Positions 26,451 through 36,810 of a stretch of DNA of 64,000 nucleotides are shown here, in pieces (position 1 is the stretch's first letter; each line of letters opens with the position of its first letter). This stretch comes from Numida meleagris (lineage: Eukaryota > Chordata > Aves > Galliformes > Numididae). The position numbers and the translations under genes were made by a program. A model generated the notes under the pieces. It had not been told where the DNA came from. It made no database searches and saw nothing but the letters and a program-made list of their open reading frames with translations. The DNA is taken from the NCBI RefSeq assembly GCF_002078875.1, contig NC_034409.1, positions 65,506,583 through 65,570,582 on the forward strand, given 5' to 3'.

Positions 26451-27234
26451 TAGACAAGCTCTATAAAGAAAAGGTTGGTCCTACATAATACTTTACAAGT
26501 CTAATGAGATATGGTGCCCACATACTCTTTCACATTCAGAGATCTCTATTCCACAGAAGCTGCCAGATTTGTCATGAAATTGTATGATAATTAAATGAAA
26601 ACCAGCTTTTAATAGGTACTTTGATACTTAAAATATTGATGAACGTGAAAGGTATTTATAGACTTGGCATGACTGAAGTAAAAAATTGGTGACAGCAGAA
26701 GAACTTGTGCCCTGAAAAACTCTTGAAAAAATTGGCAAACAGTGAACAATAATGGAAACTTAAAATGCTCTGATTGTCAAAAATAGAAATTGAGATGTTT
26801 TACAATGCATCAGTAATGAAGAGCTGATTTATAGATTATAACATTTTAAGACAAAAGCTGTGATTCCTGGCACAGTACATCAATAAGAAGTAAGAAGTAT
26901 GATATTCCTTTCATTCTGCTCCCAAAGGGCCTCATTCTGCAACAAGATCAGTGGCACAGATATCTTTGTAACTCCACAGAATGTCTCTTGAAGTTAAATA
27001 TACTCCATAAAGACCCAGAACTAATGGATTTAGTTGCAAGGCTGCAACCCATGGTTATAAAACTGAGGTCTTATCAGATGGAACCAGTGTCAGTATGATA
27101 CCCCTGACACCAAGCATGCCATATAATAATTTGGAGCAGGTAGATATTTTTAAGACTGTTTATTAACAGACTGAAAGGTTAGTAGTACCACTTATATTTC
27201 ATTATTCCCTTCTTTTTAAAAGTCTTATGACCGT
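26451..27234. other. AT-rich non-coding DNA
   Basis: No exon or repeat is recognised here. Confidence 0.5.
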
Positions 27235-27645
27235 ATGGAAGATGTATGTGGAGCAGCTGAGGTCCCTTGACTTGTTCAGCCTAGCAAAGAGGAGACTGAG
27301 GGGAGACCTCAGTGCAGCCTATGGCTTCCTCATGAGAGGAGTGGATGGGCAGGCACTGATCTATTCTCTCAGGTGACCAATGAGGGAACAGCATGAAGCT
27401 GTAACAGGGGAGGTTCAGGTTGGATATTAGGAAAAAATTATTTACTGAGAGGGTGGTTGGGCGTGGAGACAGGCCCCCCTGGGAAGTCACCACACTGCTC
27501 AGTCATGGCACCGTGCTTGCCAGAGTTCAAGAAGTGTCTGGACAATGCTTTCAGACATATGATCTGATTTTTGGGTGGAGCCAGGAGTTGGACTTGATCA
27601 TTCTTATGGGTTCCTTCCAACTTGGGATACTCTATGAATCCCATA
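27235..27645 (+). repeat. CR1 LINE fragment with 3' end
   Basis: On the plus strand, 'agcctagcaaagaggagact' near 27279, 'aggttcaggttggatattag' near 27411, 'ttcaagaagtgtctggacaa' near 27524 and 'gggttccttccaacttggga' near 27608 are CR1 3'-region blocks. The tail is degenerate ('actctatgaatcc'). The 'gacatatgatctgatttttg' block is shared with the copy ending at 59793, which suggests the same or a close CR1 subfamily. Confidence 0.9.
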
Positions 27646-28639
27646 TCAGTTCCTATACAAAATCCATAGGATAATGTTATCAGAGATGTTTCTCATGTAG
27701 TCTTGATCATTGTATTATGTATGTATTTATGTATAATTATTCTGTAACACACTGAATACTATTATTGGAGAAAAAAATATTCCTGGTATTTCCTCCAACT
27801 CATATGTGTTGCAACATCTCTAAAAACAAAGAAGGAGGTGATACTGAAAGAGTATTTAATTTTATTTTTTAGGTTTTTTTGTTTCTTCAGGAACAAACAT
27901 TATTTCTGCAACTTGGTAACAGACAACATAGAATGGAGAACTATTACAGAGATATTCTTAAAAAAATGTTGGTAGCAGTTTAGCCAGTAGAGCTTATATG
28001 TCATATGTGGTACTACAGTGATGCTTCTTTATCATTAAAGGAGACCCGGGGTGGAAAATGAATTTCGTAACATTGTGCAGTTCTTACTTCTATACACCTG
28101 TTTTCAAAGCTTTTACATCTAATCTCAATAAACTTGAACTGAACCCCTACTGTCTTATTGATACTTTATTGAAAATGTTTTCCAAGCTCTCTTTTTTTCA
28201 ATTTCCCGTAGTTCTTCTTTTCCTGTCAGATAAGGGCATATTGCCTGACCATCTAATTACATTGTCATTAATACTGGTAAGTCAAAAGAAGTGTGAGACT
28301 GATAGAGTAACATAACTGTTAACTTGCTGAAATACTGTTTGTTTTACTTTGCTAGCCTGTTTGTTTGGGCATTATAAAAGACTTAGCATGTGTGTGCAAA
28401 CAAGATTCTTATTGTAATCTATGCTATGAATAGCCTTGTTTGAAAATGTTTGCATTTGGGTTTGTTAACACTGGAATATATTTCAGTCCTCCAGTTCACA
28501 TCCTTCCCTTACTCCTGGAGGCTAGCAAGTAAGTAAAGCTAAGACTCGCATCAATTTCAGCATCTGGAGCCTAGATATTTACCAAATCTTATGAGACTCC
28601 ACAGTAATGCATAGGAATGGTGATCAACAGTTGTTTTTC
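27646..28639. other. AT-rich non-coding DNA
   Basis: No exon or repeat is recognised here. Confidence 0.5.
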
Positions 28640-28790
28640 TTTCCTTAGGACTGGTTGGATGTAGCCCTGGGCAACTTGATTGAGTGTCTGATTTAATGGC
28701 TGGCAACTCTGCCTGTGGCAGGGGGGTTGGAACTAGATTATGTTTGAGGTCCCTTTCAGCCCAAACCATTCTGTGATATGATTCTATGAC
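28640..28790 (+). repeat. CR1 LINE 3' end fragment
   Basis: The 3'-terminal CR1 blocks 'ggatgtagccctgggcaact' near 28658, 'gcctgtggcaggggggttgg' near 28711 and 'tccctttcagcccaaaccat' near 28751 are followed by a degenerate ATTCTATG tail. About 150 bp remains. A 121-codon minus-strand frame overlapping it is not a gene. Confidence 0.9.
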
Positions 28791-29908
28791 TGTTTTGTGG
28801 GGACTTTGAACTATGGAGTTGTGCAATCTTTGGAAGAGAATGTGGATTGTGAACAACATATTCCAGTTAATCAGGACCAGGAAACTAACCAGTTCCTTAC
28901 AGTGGCATCCATAGATCACCACATCTACAGTGCCAGAACTTGGGCCAGAGTGGAATAAGTGAAGTCACCTGAACCTCTCACTCTTAAGAAAGACTGGGAA
29001 ATTGTGCACAAGGCCTCCATACTTTCCTGAAAGTAAAGCAGCTTGAGTGGCTGATTGCCAGGTGTACCGTGCCAAGAGTTACTGGGATCTCCAACACATT
29101 CCAGTGGGAGTATTAACAGGTTTGCATATTGCTGGGTAAAGTTTTCCAAACTTTCAAAAGTGCCATGAATCTCTACTGTTTAATGTATGTACGGTTTGTG
29201 GTCCTTAGTTATCCGGAAACTCTTGAAACTCTGCAAATACCATATGCAGTTCTCACACCCAAACAGCTCTCCCAGCATTCCTTCTCCTCTCTTTGAGCAT
29301 ATGCGGTCTCTGTATCCTAAAAGCATCTGGAAGTATAAGCTATAGGCTTCCAATCATCACCTTGTAATAGGATTAGCACCCCATCAAGCCCACAGATGCT
29401 GGGCATCTGCTGGAATAGCTGTAATACTTTGGAATATAAAGTAATATTAGAGTAATAATAGAGGTGTGTGGAGCATAATCAAATGCTCACCAAAGTCAGT
29501 GAACTCTGCTACCCTGCATGCCTGAGTGGGTTTTGGGTTAACATATGGTCAGTAATCTCTTTGGATCCTCTATGACTTTGTCCCATCTGAATAGACTATG
29601 AAGCAGCTCATAAAGACCAACTGAAAGGTGTTTTGTCAATTTACACTGAGTTAAAAGACTGAAATAATACGATGTGGCCACTGAAATTCTGCTCCTGGAC
29701 ATGGCAAGACACTCTGCTTGAGAACCTGTAGAAAACAGTTTTTAGTTCTTGATTTTAGGAGATAAGAGAAGAGAATGTCAGGTGTTGACCACACCATTTA
29801 GTACTTCCATGACGTAAAGCAACACTGTAGGTCACAACAGTACTTACAGAAAAGTTGGGTAGCTTAGCTTTCAGACTGTCTAAATTGTTGCCCACAGAAG
29901 TCATATGG
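28791..29908. other. Non-coding DNA left of the hAT element
   Basis: No exon or repeat is recognised here. Confidence 0.5.
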
Positions 29909-29916
29909 CCTAGATA
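29909..29916. repeat. Left target-site duplication of the hAT element
   Basis: The 8 bp next to the left inverted repeat contain CTAGA, as do the 8 bp next to the right one (31369-31376, 'gtctagaa'). They align 6 of 8 with a one-base offset ('gcctagat' against 'gtctagaa'). hAT elements make 8-bp duplications, often around CTAG. The match is decayed but sits where expected. Confidence 0.55.
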
Positions 29917-29990
29917 CATGGGTGTCCAACCTTTTGGCTTGCCTAGGCTGTGTTGAGTGAAGATGAACTATTTTGGGCTGCATAAACATA

Positions 29991-30533
29991 TGTTGCTCTG
30001 AAAGTAATGTCTCCTATTTATTTTCATGGAAACTACAACAAAGAGCACAGTAACACTATTTGATAGAGCAAATTCTCAGCTACAAAAAAAAATAAAAAAT
30101 CAACATAGTCACCATCATTAGCTGTGTATTTTAACTAGCAATGAACAAGAGCCTGCATGCCGTACTTGTAAAAATCTGTACCAGTGGAGGTGACTCACTG
30201 TCACCACTGCTGTAACATACCACCCACCACCTCACTGTGCTCACATCCACTGGTTGGTCTCCATGAATGTTCAGCAAGCATCAATGAATGTCAGTAGGTG
30301 CAATTTTTTTATGCATGGAGGAATTCAATGACACACCTGTGCTTCATGTGCACTTTCGTGTCAGACGCCATTCTGTCAGACTGCCTTTCTGCTGCCATCT
30401 GTCACACAGCAACAAAATGTAAGAGAATATTGGTGGGAAGGTTCAACCTCTACTGCCATCCCACCAACATCCACCTCTGATGCTGTGGTCTAACAGAATA
30501 AAATAGGAAGCATTACGTTCAGAGCAGCCCTTG
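29991..30533 (-). mobile_element. Galluhop-type mariner, internally deleted copy B (nested)
   Basis: This 543-bp mariner derivative begins 'tgttgctctgaaagtaatgt' and ends 'gcattacgttcagagcagcc'. It is flanked by TA at 29989-29990 and 30534-30535. As in copies A and C, the N-terminal helix-turn-helix coding remnant is joined directly to the C-terminal remnant, here near 30178-30187, and the catalytic DDD region is absent. It keeps the roughly 37-bp segment around 30110-30150 that copy A lost. It lies wholly inside the hAT element, so it inserted after, or was amplified together with, that element. Confidence 0.9.
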
Positions 30534-30659
30534 TAAAATATACAACACAGTTAACATATATAAGTAACAACATTTATTTTAAGTTTTAATATTATCACTA
30601 AAAAAAGAGAAACAAAAATATAAAACTAATGGGATATTTAACCTTGTTTTTGTGAAACT

Positions 30660-31165
30660 AATGCATCAGTCTTTCACAATTCTTAGTGAGTTCTCAAGGT
30701 ATTTGTCAGAGACTTTTGATGAAATTTTACTTTTTCTGTACTTCATCCATGATTGTTAACATGCTTAATTGTTCACAAATGTATTTACTGCCAAAAACCG
30801 ATGACATGAATAAGGTCATGATGGTGAAGCACATCAAGGTCATGATGGTGAAGCACAATAAGGCATGATGGTGAAGCACAGGATATTTTTCTCTAGTAAA
30901 GAGGCATGATCAGATTTTTGAGTTGAATATCTGATTGCAACTCTATACATTCTATTTGAAAATTGGCAGGTAATGTACTTATGTCAACTGAAATTGGAAT
31001 TGCAACTACACCAAAAAATTGGTGTTTTTTGGCAATCCGAAACCCATTCTCAAATTCCTTTACCAAAGCAGAAAGCACTGCTGCATATTTTTTGCTGTTC
31101 ACAGGTCTGTGTTTAGCCAATGTATGAAACTGCAAACAATTACTGGCTATAAATTGAGTTAGCAC
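30660..31165 (-). pseudogene. hAT transposase C-terminal remnant
   Basis: On the minus strand a 90-residue frame (31165-30893) contains 'PISVDISTLPANFQIECIEL', matching the segment that precedes the dimerisation region in hAT transposases of the Charlie/GTF2IRD2/ZBED-related type. After its stop the homology resumes in another frame with 'EKYPVLHHHAL', then 'FGSKYICEQ' at 30769-30795 (hAT dimerisation signature, family form FGSTYxCEQ), and then 'YLENSLRIVKD' at about 30671-30703, the usual C-terminal motif. Stops and frame changes show it is dead. Between HHHAL and FGS lies a 24-bp tandem triplication. The N-terminal BED-finger and catalytic parts are absent. Confidence 0.85.
30812..30882. 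repeat. 24-bp tandem repeat, three units
   Basis: The units are 30812-30835, 30836-30859 and 30860-30882, and the last has lost one T. Each contains 'catgatggtgaagcaca'. It lies inside the hAT transposase remnant, just upstream (in coding sense) of FGSKYICEQ. Twenty-four bases are eight codons, so the duplication would have kept the frame before the one-base loss. Confidence 0.95.
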
Positions 31166-31368
31166 TACACTGCATGTCCTGGTTTCATCTCAGACAGTGT
31201 GGATTGGCTGTTAGATTGTTGCAGAGTTGCAGCAGCACGCCTGGGGCCAGGCCAGGTTGCTTGGTGGAGCAGAGCTGCCACCATGACGGTGTGGCAGCAG
31301 AGGCTAGGCTACATTGTGAGCTGTGCTGGGCCACATGTAGGCTGTGGGCTGAGGGTTGGACATGCTTG

Positions 31369-31493
31369 GTCTAGAACAAAGATGTTTGAAAGCTTCCTTT
31401 GCTCTGCATTGCACATGTAGTGCTACAGCTCCCAGAAAGGCAGTAAAAAACAAAACAAAACAAAACTTGCCCTTAGGATGTTTGGCACCTGTT
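31369..31493. other. Spacer with right target duplication and A/C run
   Basis: The first 8 bases (31369-31376) are the probable right target duplication of the hAT element. An (AAAAC) run follows at about 31446-31466. Confidence 0.5.
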
Positions 31494-31514
31494 AATCATA
31501 GAATCATAGAATCT
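31494..31514 (-). repeat. CR1-type tail octamers without body
   Basis: About two and a half reverse-complement ATTCTATG units ('aatcatagaatcatagaatc') occur with no recognisable CR1 body on the right. This could be an extremely 5'-truncated CR1 insertion, or the remnant of one whose body was deleted. Confidence 0.5.
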
Positions 31515-34500
31515 TGCATTTGCTATGTAATTTTATCAAAATGACAACAGACTTCAATTCTAATGTAAAACAACAGCAACAACTTCTTCCCCACTCAACC
31601 CCTCCCCCATAGAAAAATAAATTAAAAAAATATTACTGTTGAAGATGGGAAGATATGGTCTTTAGTATTTTGGAGGCCAATATCCCTTTTAAATATAAAG
31701 AACATTTACAGCAGTTACTTGTATTTTACAGGATTGTTTTGCTTTTTTTTTCCCCAATTTGGTAGATTTATTAGTTTTTCAGTGCATATTTACTTTTATT
31801 TTGTGTTCCTTCTTGGACATCTCATAAAAAATGCATCATATACTGAACAGTCAGTTCTTCTATGGACTACAGACTGTAAGCTGTTTGGAAAGCTGCTAAA
31901 GTAGTGCTGCTTCTGACCGGGAGGTGACAATGGCTCTGTCTTCCAAGAGATATAAAAAAAAAATGTTATCAGGTACTATTATTTGCCCACTGGAAGACTT
32001 GCATGAGTTGAAATGCTTTCCTGGGTCTTGAATATACTGAAGAAATGTACTCCTATCATAGTAGGGTGTGGTTTTTTGTTTTCATTTTGGTTTTGGTTGG
32101 TTCTGCTCAAATTTATGGTTTTATTTTACCCATCAGGGAAAGGAATCTAATGATGTTTGGTTCCAAATCTGAACATCATCTGAAGACATTTTAATCTGTG
32201 TCTTTGATGGGGACCCATACAGTCTTAAAGTAATGTCAAGAGACCTGTAAATGACTGGAGTGGAAAGCCATACTAGAAATTCTTCAAATTGGAAGGCATG
32301 CATTAGCTGACAGTAAAGGAATTTTAAGAGGCAAATGCCAGCTGTTATGCTAATAGAAAGAAGACTGAATGCATTTGACCTGGCAATTGGTTGGGCACTT
32401 TGTTGTAGCAGAACAAAAGGACAGCCTGAACGTGCATGAAATTCTTATGATTGGGGTGGAGGAGATAATGGAAAAAAAGAAAAAGGAAAAAGGAAATTAT
32501 GTGTGTACTCAATTCTCATTTACAAACTGGCCTGACCCCAAATGAAAATTAAAATGCAAATTGATTTTGACTTTTCTCATAGTTTGTAATATTTTTAAAA
32601 GCAATCTTGACTTGGTGTATTCATTTAGGGCTTGATTTGCTCACTGAATTGTGTTTTCCTGAATCAATTGAAGTAGGCAAATACTGTTTGAGATGTAACT
32701 TTCCCTCAAAGATTTATGCCAAGCTTGGTACCTTAAAATTGTAGCAACTGATTGCCCACAGGATGAATTGTGTCACTGCTTCCCCATATGCCTCGTCTAC
32801 CCACAACAGCTTTTTGGCTTGTGTTCCTTCTTTGGGGTCAAACTTAGTAGCTGTGAAACTCAGCTGAGGCAGGTAATGGAGCCAGGAAGTCACATACTCA
32901 CACCTCCATATTGTGGCAGATATGACTAAGCTGAGAGGTGTCAGAATTTAGATTCTCCCTGAATGATGGAGAGGTGTTTTGCAAAACTTGGATCAGATTT
33001 CTGGCTCATGTTTGCAATTATTTGAATCTGAAATTTTGATCTGCATTTCCCTGCAGTAGGAATGAAGAAAAGTGGTTTAAATAAGTTGAGAAAGATTTCA
33101 GTGTCCAATCTAAATATTGTCTGAAACAGAATCTCTTCTTGCTGTTTGAAGTTGCTCTAATTTTACATTATTTGGGGAAAACAAAAAAAAACCAAACACA
33201 TTTCATTAGCTTTTTCTCTAAATTTGGCAATTGGCTGCCCTAGAAGAACCTCTGCTGCATTGGTAATGTTGGTAATGCACGATCTTGTAGTTGGTAAATA
33301 AGTTGGCGCATTGCTCTCTTCATATTTAGAATGGTTGTTTGTTATTGGTGTTACCGGTGACTGATTTAATAATTTGGCAACTTGAACAAACATAAAATCA
33401 TACATCCTATGTGAAAATAAAATCAATGTAAAAGTACTGGAATAATGGAACCTTGAACAAAATGTAACTTTCAGATTATAAAGTTGAAAAATGCCTTGGA
33501 ACAGTGACAGTTAAACAAACTAGCATTTTTAGTTTGAAAGTAGCTCCAGTGAGCTTGATAGCCATATTTTTTGGTTATCCAAACATAAGTGTTATGTGAT
33601 AAAAGATGAAATCAGCTATTCAGATTCAACCGACTGTGGATAAAACTTAAGCTTGTTGGCATTTCTTAAATTTCTTTTGTACAAATTGTACTGCAAAGGT
33701 GACTGGTACTGAGTTAAGACAGGTAACTTTAGAAATGCAAGAAGCTGTGCTCTCTTTTGCTGCGACTTAAACAAAACTACAATTCTTATGCTGGGTAAGC
33801 TGGTAATTATTTCTGTACAATATGAAATGTGGAAAAATTAATGCAGGATGCGTGTTTGGGTATTTAAAAAGAATAACATTAGCATCTTTTAGGAATAGCT
33901 TTGTTTCAAAAAGAAGGGGCTTGTTTTTAATGCATATTAGGACTGGCTTATTATTTAAATGATGTATTTATGAAACAGACCAAATGTGCCTAGTAAACTG
34001 AAAAAAAAAGTTTAATTTTACATGCAGTGATCACTGGAGTAATGTGAACCTTTGCTTTATTTATTTTTGTGATGTAGCTCTTATGTAACTCTTGATTTTT
34101 TTTTTTCCTGACTAACACATTATGAGGAGTATACAGGCTACTAATTATGTCATATAGCTACACAAGCAAAATAAAACTTTATAGTGCTTCAAAGAAATGA
34201 CAGTCGATACCTTTCATTTGGTGTTTGTAGTAGTAATGACCCTGTTATTACTGCTTTCAGTCTAGGAGGGGCTGATTCAAAGCCCAAGGAAGCTGCTGAA
34301 AGAAGTACTGATGGTCTTTGGTGTCGTAACAAATTGCAAGTATACAAAGTGGTTGCATTTGATTTAGTCAAGCCATCACATTTCTAATGTCACAATAAGT
34401 TATACTATGCTATTAAGTTTGACTTCTTTGAATGCTTGAGATGAATTTGAAATTGCCAAATATTCAGATACTTGTATTTATGGAAAATGCTGTACAGTGC

Positions 34501-36273
34501 TGTAAAAGTCTGAAATAAAATGATCCCAGTAAGCTGAGAATTGGCTGAGACTAGAAAGGTGAGAGTAAGGGAAGTGGGAAGACTGAGCTGAGGTGTGGAA
34601 GGAAGAGGAAAAATACCACCTATTGAGGCCTAAAGTAAGATGAATTTCATAAGCTAGAAGAGATAGGTACAAGAAACATTAATCTGGGCCCATTATATCA
34701 GGTTTCTGGGGGCAGGCCAAAGTATGTTGTTCAAATTTTGAGTATCCTGCACAGGCAAGATAGAAGCATAGAGCTGATTTGGGGGAAGACCCTTCAATTA
34801 GTACTATAAAATGCATTTTTAATCAGGCATCAGTGGATGTGTAGCTGGATGATGGTGACCAAGGGAATGATATAAAGCTGTCCCTGACCTCTGTGCTTAC
34901 CCTGCTGGGCAGTAGCAGCTGCCAGGGCCTAGTGCTCAGCTGTTCTGCTCTGTGGGGAGCAGCAAGCCTACTGCCCAAGGGCTCAAGCCAAGAGGGTTTC
35001 CATCTTTCCATGTGTTGTTTGGGAGTTCTCCATGGTTAGGGAGCTTCTATCAACCTCCAAGGGTCTTTTCAACCCCCCCAAGTCTGGTAGCAGATGGCAA
35101 CAATGCTTGGGACAACAGAAAGAATTGTTCCTTGGCAAACCTAAAACCACGTGCCTGTGCTGAGTAGTAGGTAGCTTCTGTCGCATGAGTAACCCATCAC
35201 AAAAAAAGCAAGATAGTCCTGCTTCCTGCAACTATTTCAGTCTAACACTTGTCCTCTGAATTATAATTTTGAACATGCCAGTGAGGCTATTCTGTCTTTC
35301 ACCCTTTTTTCCCTCCAGCTTCTTCTGTTTGCAAAGTCTTGTGCTTTTCTCCTTTCTGTGCTGTTCATTATGTCTTGCATGTAAGTTAATTTCTCATTTG
35401 TTTCCATCCATATGAGGGAAGACAGCAGGGAGGAATAGGCCACAACTACTTTAGGAAAAACGGCGTGTTTCTTGGGCTAAGATAATCAAGGATTGACAAA
35501 CCAGCCTTGTCCACAACCTATCTGGCAGCAACTGCTATCAGCTGCTTTGACAGGAGCCCTGACAAGGCTAAAGAAATAGCAGCTTTGCTCCAACCAGCTA
35601 TGCTGCCTCAAGTAACTTCTCAGCCAGCACTAATCTGCCTTATGGTGGCTCTCTTTTCTGTTCCCTAGCCAATTCTCAGCTGATGGAGACATAACTTCTT
35701 TCTATTGCCTGAACCATTAATCTCCTGTAAGTTGGTTAAATGTTTTCTGAGTATCTCAGGAAATGCTCTCTACGCTATTCCCCCCTATACATATTCTAAG
35801 CTAACATCCCCTGTGAGAACTGCAGCCAGTTAGCCAGACACAAACTTTTCCTGAAGCCTGGTTGGCCATCATTAATCAATGATGTTTTACAATGAATTTC
35901 AGCTAAAGTGGGTGTAATTTCCTGCTGCATCCCCAGGCTCTCTCATTAACAGTGACATGATCTGGGGCTTCTTCTAGTTGCCCAGACTGCTGATGCACAG
36001 CATGTGTTACTAAAGGCATCTTGAAGGAAGCATCACCCTCTTCCTCAACTTAGCCCCGTGTGAATGGCACACTGCAACTGGGGGATGCTTTTCCACATGA
36101 AATGAAATTGCCTGGCAGCTGTGGGGATTCAGGGTGTTCCATCTGTACCCATGCATGCACAAACACCTCATGAACAAATACACTCTCTGAATGGTGCTTC
36201 TGCTCACTGCCAACCTCTGATGACTCTGAAGGGATGAATGGGTGCATGTTAGGATCAGTGATGGCACAATCTA
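31515..36273. other. Non-coding DNA between transposons
   Basis: No exon is recognised here. The segment 34840-35170 and the stretch 35900-36270 are somewhat GC-richer and may be old decayed repeats, but I cannot assign them to a family. Confidence 0.5.
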
Positions 36274-36810
36274 CGAGGGATGCTACAAAAGTAATGCCTC
36301 CTATTTTATTCTGTTGGACCACAATGTCGGAGGCAGATGTTGGTGGCATGACAGTAGGTTGAACCTTCCCACCAATATTCTATTGAATTTTGTTGCTGTG
36401 TGACAGATGGCTGCAGCAGGGCAGTCTGACATGAAAGCGTGTATGAAGCAAATATGTGTCATTGAATTCCTCTAGGTAGAAAAGATGGCACCCATTGACA
36501 TTCATCGACACTTGATGAACATTTCTGGAGACCAAACAGCAGATGTGTGCACAGTGAGGCAGTGGATGGTATGCTTCAGCACTGGCAACAGCGACAGTGT
36601 GTCACCTCCACTGGAACAGGTTTTTATGAGCGTTGGATGCAGGTTTTTGTTCATTGCTGGTCAAAATACATAGCTAATGGTGGTGACTGTGTTCAGAAAT
36701 AGTGTTCTCTAACTGAGAACTTTCTCTATCAAATAGTGTTAAAGTTGTACTCTTTGTATCTGTTGTTATTTCCATGGCAATAACTAGGAGGCATTATTTT
36801 CAGAGTGACA
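36274..36810 (+). mobile_element. Galluhop-type mariner, internally deleted copy C
   Basis: This 537-bp copy lies in the opposite orientation to A and B. The left end carries 'gctacaaaagtaatgcctcc' and the right end 'taggaggcattattttcaga'. TA flanks occur at 36272-36273 and 36811-36812. The transposase remnant reads left to right: the N-terminal helix-turn-helix part from 36485, a junction at about 36611-36620, then the C-terminal end with a stop at 36700-36702. The catalytic core is missing at the same place as in A and B, so the deletion preceded amplification. The termini are worn. Confidence 0.9.
36485..36702 (+). pseudogene. Mariner transposase remnant: HTH joined to C-terminus
   Basis: From the ATG at 36485 the frame reads MAPIDIHRHLMN and TVRQWMVCFSTGNSD, which fits the N-terminal helix-turn-helix of mariner transposases (family pattern IHxxLxxVxGDxxxxxxTVRxW). 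After the deletion junction the C-terminal motif FYERWMQ and IANGGD, followed by a stop at 36700-36702, appear in a different frame. The join is therefore out of frame. The DDD catalytic domain is absent. If translated, the 62-residue product would be a DNA-binding half only. There is no evidence of expression. Confidence 0.82.

Larger units (their letters stand above)
29917..31368 (-). mobile_element. hAT (Charlie-like) DNA transposon with nested mariner
   Basis: The left terminus 'catgggtgtccaacc' (29917-29931) is the inverted counterpart of the right terminus ending 'ggttggacatgcttg' (31354-31368), with 12 of 15 positions matching. This is the kind of terminal repeat seen in Charlie-type hAT elements. 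Inside, on the minus strand, is the C-terminal part of a hAT transposase. A deleted mariner copy (29991-30533) sits between that coding end and the left terminus. The element is far too short for a complete hAT, and the N-terminal part of the transposase is missing, so it is a non-autonomous, decayed copy. Repbase has, as I remember, a chicken entry named Charlie-Galluhop that describes this composite. If so, the nesting is a family trait and not a private event. Confidence 0.88.

Noticed and set aside
28557..28922. 121-codon minus-strand frame
   Set aside because: It runs antisense through a CR1 3' end fragment, which explains the open frame.
34740..34810. Weak resemblance to a reverse CR1 3' end
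   Set aside because: Only a few scattered words match ('gaagaccctt'), with no octamer tail and no continuing body.
36010..36273. Possible extension of mariner copy C to the left
   Set aside because: The terminal repeat and TA flank place the element's edge at 36274. The flanking frames do not resemble the mariner catalytic core.
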